A stretch of 34,342 nucleotides of DNA from the NCBI GenBank assembly GCA_964407285.1, contig CAYOVG010000025.1, positions 1 to 34,342 on the forward strand. The letters are read 5' to 3'. The first letter of the stretch is position 1. Each line of letters begins with the position of its first letter. This DNA is from CAYOVG01 sp964407285. Lineage in GTDB: Bacteria > Desulfobacterota > Syntrophobacteria > Syntrophobacterales > Syntrophobacteraceae. Below, in pieces: positions 15,434 through 21,879 of the stretch. Made by a program: the position numbers and the translations under genes. The notes under the pieces are model-generated. The model saw only the letters and a list, made by a program, of their open reading frames with translations, searched no databases and was not told where the DNA came from.

Positions 15434-16453
15434 ATGGATGTGGAAAAACCTGTACTGGTTACCGGCGCCGCCGGGTTTATCGGTTTTCACGTGGCCATGC
15501 GGCTTCTCAAGGAAGGCGGGATCGTCGCGGGCCTGGACAACATGAACGATTACTACGACGTGAATCTCAAGCGTGACCGGTTGAAGCTTCTGCAGGATTT
15601 TCCGGCCTTCCGTTTTCACAAACTGGATTTGAAGGATGGGCCGGCGGTACGTGACCTTTTTCGGGACTGCCGGTTCGATCTCGTGGTGCACATGGCGGCG
15701 CAGGCAGGGGTCCGGTACTCGTTGACCAACCCGGCGTCGTACGTGGACAGCAACCTGGTCGGATTCTTCAATATCCTGGAAGGGTGCCGCCACGGCGCGG
15801 TAAAACACCTGGTTTTCGCCTCCTCCAGTTCGGTCTACGGGGCGAACACGAGTATGCCGTTTTCAGTTCGCCAGAACGTGGATCATCCCCTGTCTCTCTA
15901 CGCCGCCACGAAGAAAGCCAATGAACTGATGGCCCACACCTACGCCCACCTGTACAGGCTGCCGTGCACGGGCCTTCGCTTCTTCACCGTGTACGGACCG
16001 TGGGGGCGGCCGGACATGGCGATGCACTCGTTCACCCGGGCCGTCGTGGAGGGCAAACCCCTGCGGGTATTCAATTACGGACGCATGCGGCGCGACTTCA
16101 CCTACATAGACGATATCGTCGAAGCCATGGCCAGGATAATGGCCTCGCCCCCCAAGCCGGACCCCGCCTGGCGTGGCGGCGATCCCAACCCCGGCTCCAG
16201 TTGCGCGCCTTACCGCATCTACAATATCGGGAACCACCAGCCGGTGGAGCTTGCCGATTTCATCGCCGCCATTGAAAAAGCCCTGGGCATGGAAGCCGGG
16301 AAGGAGTACCTGCCCATGCAGCCCGGAGACGTTCCCGCCACCTACGCGGATATCGACGACCTGGTCCGCGACTTCCACTTCGAACCCGCTGTTTCCATCA
16401 GCGAGGGCGTTCCGCGCTTCGTTGCCTGGTACCGCGAGTACTATGGAGTGTGA
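15434..16453 (+). CDS. NAD-dependent epimerase, probable UDP-glucuronate 4-epimerase
   Basis: The 339-aa product is an extended short-chain dehydrogenase. It has the NAD motif GAAGFIG at 11-17, SSSSVYG at 130-136 and the catalytic pair Y156-xxx-K160 (LYAATKKANE). The phrases NDYYDVNLKRDRL, AAQAGVRYSL and FFTVYGPWGRPDMA are characteristic of the CapI/UDP-glucuronate epimerase branch, which makes UDP-galacturonate for surface polysaccharides. FTYIDDIVEAMARI and YNIGNHQPVEL complete the substrate domain. The ribosome site is weak (GGAG 12 bases before ATG 15434), but the family start agrees. No other sugar genes flank it. Substrate assignment within the UDP-sugar epimerases is less certain than the family. 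Confidence 0.9.
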   Translation: MDVEKPVLVTGAAGFIGFHVAMRLLKEGGIVAGLDNMNDYYDVNLKRDRLKLLQDFPAFRFHKLDLKDGPAVRDLFRDCRFDLVVHMAAQAGVRYSLTNPASYVDSNLVGFFNILEGCRHGAVKHLVFASSSSVYGANTSMPFSVRQNVDHPLSLYAATKKANELMAHTYAHLYRLPCTGLRFFTVYGPWGRPDMAMHSFTRAVVEGKPLRVFNYGRMRRDFTYIDDIVEAMARIMASPPKPDPAWRGGDPNPGSSCAPYRIYNIGNHQPVELADFIAAIEKALGMEAGKEYLPMQPGDVPATYADIDDLVRDFHFEPAVSISEGVPRFVAWYREYYGV

Positions 16454-16745
16454 TGTCCCCGAAGCCGGACGGGAAGGGAAGACGGAACCCGCGCTCCGGT
16501 GGATTTTCGCCTCCGGACCGGTTCGTTGCGCGCGCGGGAGAACTCGAGACGGACGTCGGTCCAAGGAATCGGCAAGCTCTTCGAGTTTCTCCGTGGTTCA
16601 GCCACCTACTTGACTTTGCCGCGCCCTCCCCATATCATCACAATCATCCGCTGCGACGCCATGTTCCTGCACGGGCAGGACTTACCATGGAATTTTCGGT
16701 TCACCCGGGCTTGTCCGGAGGGCAGGCCGGAAACGAGGAAGTAAT

Positions 16746-17606
16746 ATGTCGAAACTCGTAAAGGAAGAAAGCGACAAGGGAAGACTCCATATCGATTCCC
16801 CTCTCATGGGTGAATCCCTCGTAAGCAAGGAGTTCCTGCGAAGCACCGAAGCCAGGGAATACTTTCGCATGCAACCCGAGATCAACGTCGTCAAGATCGG
16901 GGGGCAGAGCATCATCGACCGGGGAGCGAAAGCGGTTCTGCCGATTGTCGATGTCCTCGTGGAGGCGAAAGAGAAGTACAAAATCATTTTGATGACCGGC
17001 GGAGGCACCCGCGCAAGGCACGTCTACAGCATCGGGATCGACCTCGGCATGCCCACCGGCGTGCTCTCGAAGCTCGGGGACAAGGTCTCGTGGCAAAATG
17101 CCGAAATGATGAGCGTTCTCCTCAATAAGCATGGAGGAGTCAAGATCGGGCACGGGGACAACCTCGAACAGCTCACGATGTTCTGCCGCCGCGGGTACCT
17201 GCCCATTACCTATGGTATTCCCCCCTACGGCTTCTTCGAACACCCTGCCGAGTACGGCTCCATACCTCCCCATCGGACCGACTGCGGGGCCTTTCTGCTG
17301 GCCGAAAACATAGGGGCCCGCTCGCTCATCTACCTCAAGGACGAAAAAGGCCTCTTCAGCAACGACCCGAAAAAAGTCGCTGAAGCAGAGCGCAAAGACC
17401 TCCGGTTCTTCGACCGGATTTCGGCCAGGGAACTTCTCGAACTGGATCTCGACGATCTCATCATCGAGCGGCCGATCCTCACCCTGCTCCAGCGGGCTAA
17501 GTGCCTCAAGGAACTCCAGATCATCGACGCCTTGCACCACCCGGAACATATCCTCGATGCCCTGGAAGGGAAACATGTGGGCACCATCATCCATAAAGAG
17601 GAATGA
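16746..17606 (+). CDS. Molybdenum storage protein subunit, MoSto beta (MosB)-like
   Basis: The product is 286 aa, of the amino-acid-kinase/UMP-kinase fold. VVKIGGQSIIDRGAKAVLPI (48 onward), TGGGTRARHVYSIGIDLGMP, GVLSKLGDKVSWQNAEMM, IPPHRTDCGAFLLAENIGA and ALEGKHVGTIIH align well by eye with Azotobacter vinelandii MosB. In that protein an alpha3beta3 cage stores polyoxomolybdate using ATP. True UMP kinases lack the PPHRTDxGxFLLAE segment. No alpha subunit gene is next to it. A MOT1-type transporter lies 1.9 kb downstream, which supports a molybdenum or tungsten role. GAGG precedes ATG 16746. The alternative is another nucleotide-binding UMPK-like protein, but the specific motifs make MoSto more likely. 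Confidence 0.82.
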   Translation: MSKLVKEESDKGRLHIDSPLMGESLVSKEFLRSTEAREYFRMQPEINVVKIGGQSIIDRGAKAVLPIVDVLVEAKEKYKIILMTGGGTRARHVYSIGIDLGMPTGVLSKLGDKVSWQNAEMMSVLLNKHGGVKIGHGDNLEQLTMFCRRGYLPITYGIPPYGFFEHPAEYGSIPPHRTDCGAFLLAENIGARSLIYLKDEKGLFSNDPKKVAEAERKDLRFFDRISARELLELDLDDLIIERPILTLLQRAKCLKELQIIDALHHPEHILDALEGKHVGTIIHKEE

Positions 17607-17666
17607 TGTGCCAGGCATGCGGGAGACGATCCATGGGATTAGGAAGCAGGAGGGCCGGGCGACGGT

Positions 17667-17891
17667 TTACTCGCTTTGGGCCGCCTGCTTCTCCTTCTTC
17701 TTTTCCTCCTTTCCGCCCGTGAGGATAACTACATCGGCGCCGGCGGCCTCCGCAAGCTGGTCGAGTTCCCTTTTGCGGATATGTTCCACGTAGATCTTGA
17801 GGTTGACATCGTGGACGGCGACGATCCGGTAACGGGGTTTCTTTTCGCCTGCTTCGACTTTTCGCCTTTCACGAACGAAAATGGTGGGCAT
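17667..17891 (-). CDS. Small charged hypothetical protein diverging from padR
   Basis: The product is 74 aa, with a compact N-terminal half (MPTIFVRERRKVEAGEKKPR, then YRIVAVHDVNLKIYVEHIRK) and an Ala/Lys/Glu-rich tail. The pattern VAVHDVNLKIYVEHIRKREL suggests a small alpha/beta domain. No family was recognised. AGGAG lies about seven bases upstream of ATG 17891. It diverges from padR with a perfect palindrome between them, the usual arrangement for a PadR-controlled target. It is convergent with the MoSto-like gene. Confidence 0.65.
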   Translation of the reverse strand: MPTIFVRERRKVEAGEKKPRYRIVAVHDVNLKIYVEHIRKRELDQLAEAAGADVVILTGGKEEKKKEKQAAQSE

Positions 17892-17968
17892 GGTATTCTC
17901 CTTTGTAGCCGTTGAAGACGGGACAAGCCTGCAAAGAGGTATCTTGCCGATGTTATTCCAATAGAATA

Positions 17969-17987
17969 TATATCCTTCAAGGATATA
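17969..17987. promoter_or_regulatory. Perfect palindrome, candidate PadR operator
   Basis: TATATCCTT and AAGGATATA flank a single central C. The palindrome lies 14 bases before the padR start and 77 bases before the divergent small gene. PadR-family repressors bind AT-rich dyads in such divergent promoters and usually control themselves. Confidence 0.65.
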
Positions 17988-18001
17988 GGTCAAGAAAAGA
18001 T

Positions 18002-18403
18002 ATGCCGGAACCAAAAAGCAAAACACCACGACCGCGGCAGGGCAAAAGGGAGCGCTACATTCAACCCTCTATTCTGCTCGGACTCTATCCCAAACCGTCC
18101 TACGGGTACGAACTCATCCGCAATATTCAGAAGTTCGGATTCGTGGAGGGGCAGGCCCCGCCGGGAATGATTTACCGTCACCTGCGCCAGTTGGAGGAGG
18201 ATGGGCTGGTTTCTTCCGAGTGGGATACGGATGCCGCGGGGCCGGCCAGGCGCATGTATTACCTGACCGAAGAGGGCAAGGAGATGCTCGCCCTCTGGGT
18301 CGATTACATGGACAGGCAGGCCCGGACCCTGAATGCTTTCGTCGAGGAGTACCGCTCCATCTGCAGGGAGGAGGGGAATCGGGAGCCGGGGGAGCCCGGC
18401 TGA
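18002..18403 (+). CDS. PadR family transcriptional regulator
   Basis: The product is 133 aa. After a basic N-terminus, RYIQPSILLGLYPKPSYGYE begins the winged helix, and GMIYRHLRQLEEDGLVSSEW is the recognition helix plus wing characteristic of PadR. The segment GPARRMYYLTEEGKEMLALW completes the wing and starts the C-terminal dimerisation helix (a PadR-s2-like short form). ATG 18002 is chosen; the ribosome site is weak. The divergent 74-aa gene and the palindrome at 17969-17987 suggest autoregulation. Its inducer is unknown. The molybdenum genes on both sides make a metal-related signal possible, but nothing in the protein shows this. Confidence 0.88.
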   Translation: MPEPKSKTPRPRQGKRERYIQPSILLGLYPKPSYGYELIRNIQKFGFVEGQAPPGMIYRHLRQLEEDGLVSSEWDTDAAGPARRMYYLTEEGKEMLALWVDYMDRQARTLNAFVEEYRSICREEGNREPGEPG

Positions 18404-18416
18404 AGGGGGCCGCGGG

Positions 18417-19175
18417 CTAGGCGCTCAGACGATGGACTTTGAAATCGTTCTTATCCCCGTGCCGGCGCTTTTCTCCCAGGGATTCCCAAATGCCGTTCCC
18501 CCGCGGAACGACGGGAAGGATGGGCCTGCTTCCCCACAGGCGCGGCCGCAGCCATCCCTTTGTGTGAACCGTGTCCTCGGGAGCGGGTACCTGCCCGTCG
18601 CGGTCCAGGGAAACGGCAAGGATGCCCTGCCGCTCGAGCTCGGACACTCGAACCCCCTCCGGCAAATCCCGCAGTCTTCCGAATTCGATGAACCTGCCGC
18701 TCCACCCGTGGGCCGTGAGGCCTACGGCGGCTGCCGCCCCGATTATGCCGTCATTGGCGCCGCCGTGGCCGGAAAGGTGCATACCGCGCGTGGCTTCCAT
18801 GGCATCCTTTTGGGTCATGACCCGGCAGGCGCACTTCTGACCGAAAGCGACCAGGCGAGGCAGTTCGGGGTCATCCGCGCGGGCTACGCAAAGTCCCGGA
18901 TCGCTTCCATCGAGCGCGTAGCGTTCGAGATGCCGGGCGGCTCGCGAGACGAGATCGTCCAGAAGATGCTCATCGGGTATTTCCAGGACAACGCATGCGC
19001 TGCTGTTGTGCGAAGTGTAGGGGATTTTCTCGTGCACGAGGAGCTGTTGGCGCACCACTCCCCATATGCCGCAGCCTTCGGGCAATTCTCTTTGAAACCA
19101 GCGCGCCAGTTTACCCGTTCCACGATCGGAATCCAGGCAGTCCGTATCATCAAAACCAACATAGACGCGTATCAT
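18417..19175 (-). CDS. TiaS-like protein (FDDTD motif, tRNA-Ile2 agmatinylcytidine synthase related)
   Basis: The product is 252 aa from ATG 19175. VGFDDTDCLDSDRGTGKLAR is the phosphate-binding opening seen in TiaS-type proteins (archaeal IDDTD). Later GQKCACRVMTQKDAM and HLSGHGGANDGIIGAAAAVG follow the same fold's second half. Archaeal TiaS is about 420 aa with OB-fold and zinc-ribbon domains that recognise tRNA. Those are missing here, so this is a short homologue whose substrate is probably not tRNA-Ile2. Bacteria normally use TilS for that task. An upstream inverted repeat TGTCA-N4-TGACA (19253-19266) might be regulatory. The start is uncertain, since no good ribosome site precedes 19175 or the other in-frame ATG at 19250. 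Confidence 0.68.
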   Translation of the reverse strand: MIRVYVGFDDTDCLDSDRGTGKLARWFQRELPEGCGIWGVVRQQLLVHEKIPYTSHNSSACVVLEIPDEHLLDDLVSRAARHLERYALDGSDPGLCVARADDPELPRLVAFGQKCACRVMTQKDAMEATRGMHLSGHGGANDGIIGAAAAVGLTAHGWSGRFIEFGRLRDLPEGVRVSELERQGILAVSLDRDGQVPAPEDTVHTKGWLRPRLWGSRPILPVVPRGNGIWESLGEKRRHGDKNDFKVHRLSA

Positions 19176-19509
19176 CGGCGTGATCGATTCCCTTGACCTT
19201 TCGTACCATCCGGAAAAACAGAAGAATGAAGCTTTGAGCCGCCACGACATTGTGTCATCACTGACATAACGTTTCGGAGCATAGCATCATGCATACGCCG
19301 ATTCAAGCAAAACGATACCCGTGGCCTTCAGTCCCCCTTCCGATCCTTCGCCGTTGCCGGAGCACCCATGAGAACAATGGAAACGCACTCACCGTTCAGT
19401 TCCGCTGCCGGTTCCGAAGCGCCGGTGAACGACGGAAATGCGCTCATTGCGCCCGGGGACCCAAACCCGCAACCCTCAACCGGCAACACGCGATCCGTAG
19501 CCCCGCCTG
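19176..19509. other. Intergenic region with a degenerate AACCCGCAACCC stretch
   Basis: No gene is supported in these 334 bases. At 19459-19487 there is ACCCAAACCCGCAACCCTCA followed by ACCGGCAAC, a degraded relative of the 7-bp tandem array at 3398-3468. TGTCA-N4-TGACA occurs at 19253-19266. Confidence 0.5.
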
Positions 19510-20736
19510 CTAAACCTTTATCCATCCTCTTTTCAGAGCATTGTCCATGACAACCCCCACGAGAAAGGCCACGCCCATGTTCCACATGGCAAAGGCGGCC
19601 ACGATGAGCATCACGTAGAAGTCGGACTTCTTGTCTCCGATATCCCTGACCACGATGGCCAGTTCGGAACCCGCGAAGAACAGGATTACTCCCAGGATCG
19701 CATTGGGGAATATCTTGAAAATAATGGATACGGACTCGCTGAAAAACAGCGCTATGACGATCAGCATGGTTCCGAGTATGACCAGCGCCCCGCCCGTCCT
19801 GGCCCCGAAGCGGACATGGCCGGCCATGCCGCCCGCTCCATGGCACATGGGAATACCGCCGAAAAGAGGCGATACGAGATTCATGACGCCCTGGGAAATT
19901 GCAATTTTCTTCTCGCTCACCTTCCTGTCCGGGAAGAGTTCGTTGTTCTCGGCGGTGATGGCGATGACCGCATTGCCCAGGGTGAGCGGTATCTGGGGAA
20001 TCGTGAAGAGGAGAGTTCCCATCACGATATCGTTCCAGGTGATCGCGCCGAGGCTGAAAACCGGCAGTCTGAATCCGACATGGATTTTGGCCAGTTCCGA
20101 TATCAATTGAGGGTTCATGATCACGGCCGAGACAACCCCGATGATGAGGAGCACGAACATGGCCGGGATTCTCGGGTTGGTGAGGAGAATGTAGGTGACC
20201 ACGAGGGCGATGCCCGCCAGGAGCGGGGCCGTCTTCATGCGGTTGACTCCATCCACCATGAAGGATAGTCCCAGGCCCAGCATGATTCCGCGAACGACCG
20301 GCTTGGTCGCCAGTTTGGATATAGGCTTCAATGCTCCCGTAACGCCTGCGAGCAGCCAGAAAAGCCCCGTCGTGAGGCCCGATCCGAAGAGGGCCGCCGG
20401 GCTTATCCCGCCGGCAATGGCGGCGGCCCCGATGGCTTTCATGGGCTGGATCGGAATGGGCGTCTTATAATAGAATCCGCCGATCAGCAACGAGATCCCG
20501 AACATGAAGAGGAGTCCGAGAGGATCGACTTTCACTATCGTGATATAGGCCACCACAAAGGGAATCAGGGTGCCGATGTCTCCAAAGGCGCCCGCCCACT
20601 CCATCTTGTTGTAGAGGTTCCCCGCTTTCGGCGCGCTCACGGCTTCCGTATGCACAACGTTTCCACTCTCGAGTTCTCCAGTTCGTCCGTCCGGTATCAT
20701 GCGTCCCGCCTCCTTGTTGTTCTTCTGTTCGTCCAT
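19510..20736 (-). CDS. MOT1-type molybdate/sulfate transporter
   Basis: The product is 408 aa with about ten apolar helices after a hydrophilic 45-residue N-terminus. The diagnostic stretches are EWAGAFGDIGTLIPFVVAYI, YYKTPIPIQPMKAIGAAAIA and PMCHGAGGMAGHVRFGARTG, which match the two conserved blocks of MOT1 (MFS_MOT1) carriers related to SulP but lacking a STAS domain. Plant and algal MOT1 are high-affinity molybdate carriers. The nearby MoSto-like gene supports molybdate (or tungstate) here. Start 20736 is taken from the first ATG with a GAGAG upstream; the open frame extends further without similarity. Direct repeats with a GATAA core (20951-20981) lie about 220 bases upstream. Confidence 0.88.
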   Translation of the reverse strand: MDEQKNNKEAGRMIPDGRTGELESGNVVHTEAVSAPKAGNLYNKMEWAGAFGDIGTLIPFVVAYITIVKVDPLGLLFMFGISLLIGGFYYKTPIPIQPMKAIGAAAIAGGISPAALFGSGLTTGLFWLLAGVTGALKPISKLATKPVVRGIMLGLGLSFMVDGVNRMKTAPLLAGIALVVTYILLTNPRIPAMFVLLIIGVVSAVIMNPQLISELAKIHVGFRLPVFSLGAITWNDIVMGTLLFTIPQIPLTLGNAVIAITAENNELFPDRKVSEKKIAISQGVMNLVSPLFGGIPMCHGAGGMAGHVRFGARTGGALVILGTMLIVIALFFSESVSIIFKIFPNAILGVILFFAGSELAIVVRDIGDKKSDFYVMLIVAAFAMWNMGVAFLVGVVMDNALKRGWIKV

Positions 20737-21142
20737 CGTATGCTCTCTATCGGTCAAACCTTCGAAAACGAAAAAACTTGCGCCGGAAAATGAAAGACAA
20801 TGAAAGACCCGGCGGTTCACGGAAAGTCGGCGCCGTGCTTGACCGCGACAAAGAGAATACAGGCGCACGGGTTGATGACGGACCACCCGCATCCGGGCGT
20901 ATCGATTTTATGTTGTACCGACAGAAGCCCCGACGTTCATCAGATCCGGCCTTATCAATAATGGCATAAGCTTTATCATAACCTCATGAGCGTTGGGGTT
21001 TCAGGGCGGCAGCGGTGGAAGGGCGTCTCAGTCGGGTTTCATATCGTATGATAATGTTTTGCATATGTTTCAATTGGTTCCCCATCTTCTCGAAAACTCT
21101 CCTTTCTATTTCATAGATAACCGATATTGCTCAATAAAATAA
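20737..21142. other. Intergenic region between divergent genes
   Basis: No gene is supported. On the minus strand two near-direct repeats TTATGATAAAG and TTATTGATAAG (plus-strand 20971-20981 and 20951-20961, 20 bases apart) might be regulator sites for the MOT1 gene. The stretch 21040-21142 is AT-rich. Confidence 0.4.
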
Positions 21143-21159
21143 CTGGCATCGATCTTGCT
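21143..21159 (+). promoter_or_regulatory. Sigma-54 (-24/-12) promoter candidate
   Basis: CTGGCATCGATCTTGCT has GG and GC exactly 12 bases apart, as in the RpoN consensus TGGCAC-N5-TTGC. Expected transcription would begin near 21170, about 80 bases before the degenerate receiver gene. I found no enhancer-binding-protein gene in the window. Confidence 0.55.
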
Positions 21160-21250
21160 CAAGAACTCCTCGGGAATTGACTCCCACCTGCCGCCCCTAT
21201 TCATGCAACTCCGCGGCAGTTTTCATCCAGCATGGTAGAGGAGGTCGGAA

Positions 21251-21706
21251 ATACTTCAAAGCCGGTCACTGAAAGCGAACCTCCTGGTCGTCGAGGCCGA
21301 AGATCTCTTCAGGCGCAGCATTGCCGAAAGGTTGCGGCTCAACGACTACAGCGTCATCGAAGCCGAGCGCGAGGACGAGGTGAAAAGGATCGTCAAAAAG
21401 AAAAAGATCGACGTCGTCCTGCTGGGGCTCAAAGGGTTGGGCCGCCGGGGTCTGGCGTTGCTCAAGGCGATCAAGGAGATGCATCCCCCCACCGAAGTGA
21501 TCCTCATGATCCCGGAGGAGGAGCATTGCCTTTCCCTCTCCATTGAGGGGATGAAGCTCGGGGCCTTCAACGATGTCCTGATACCCTTCGATCTGCAGGC
21601 GCTCTTTCGCCAGATCGAAGCCGCTCATCAGCGCAAAAGGGAGAGGGAAGATTCGGGCGGGCAGCATCGGATTGCGCTTTCCATGGAACGGGGTGGCGCG
21701 GACTGA
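21251..21706 (+). CDS. Degenerate receiver (pseudo-receiver) protein with unclear start
   Basis: The frame reads NLLVVEAEDLFRRSIAERLR, then VVLLGLKGLGRRGLALLKAI and LGAFNDVLIPFDLQALFRQI, a clear receiver fold of about 120 residues. The functional residues are changed. The acidic pair DD is EA, the phosphoacceptor Asp is Gly (VVLLGLK), and the conserved Lys before Pro is Ile (VLIPFD). It cannot be phosphorylated in the usual way. The start is also unclear. The ribosome site AGGAGG is followed at good distance by ATA (21251) where ATG is expected. An ATG at 21232 is in another frame, and the first standard start is TTG 21332. Either the gene is decaying or it is a regulator that works without phosphorylation. 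The body of the frame has no stops, which favours retained coding. Confidence 0.62.
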   Translation: MLQSRSLKANLLVVEAEDLFRRSIAERLRLNDYSVIEAEREDEVKRIVKKKKIDVVLLGLKGLGRRGLALLKAIKEMHPPTEVILMIPEEEHCLSLSIEGMKLGAFNDVLIPFDLQALFRQIEAAHQRKREREDSGGQHRIALSMERGGAD

Positions 21707-21753
21707 GGCAAACCGGGAGGGATGCGGCGACGCGGAAGTATTGCACGGGCGGC

Positions 21754-21786
21754 CATGACCGTTTTACCTGTCGTCATGACCGTTTT
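21754..21786. promoter_or_regulatory. Direct repeats spaced by two helical turns
   Basis: CATGACCGTTTT occurs at 21754-21765 and again at 21775-21786, start to start 21 bases. Identical 12-mers on the same face of the helix upstream of the 21880 gene suggest a tandem operator. Confidence 0.5.
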
Positions 21787-21797
21787 TTTTGAGCAGG

Positions 21798-21819
21798 CTA
21801 TGTGAGGGCCTTCACATAG
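21798..21819. promoter_or_regulatory. CRP/FNR-family-type palindrome
   Basis: CTATGTGA-GGGCCT-TCACATAG is a perfect 8-bp dyad containing TGTGA-N6-TCACA, the CRP consensus. It lies 60 bases before the ATG of the beta-helix gene. No U-tract follows, so it is unlikely to be a terminator. Confidence 0.65.
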
Positions 21820-21879
21820 TTAAATGAATTCAACAACATGATTGGATCACAGACTCGGGTTCCAACAGGAGTATCGCCC

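Noticed and set aside
21232..21546. Alternative frame starting ATG at 21232
   Set aside because: After about 15 codons it becomes Arg-rich without motifs, while the receiver fold is in the other frame. A one-base frameshift joining them is possible but not proven.
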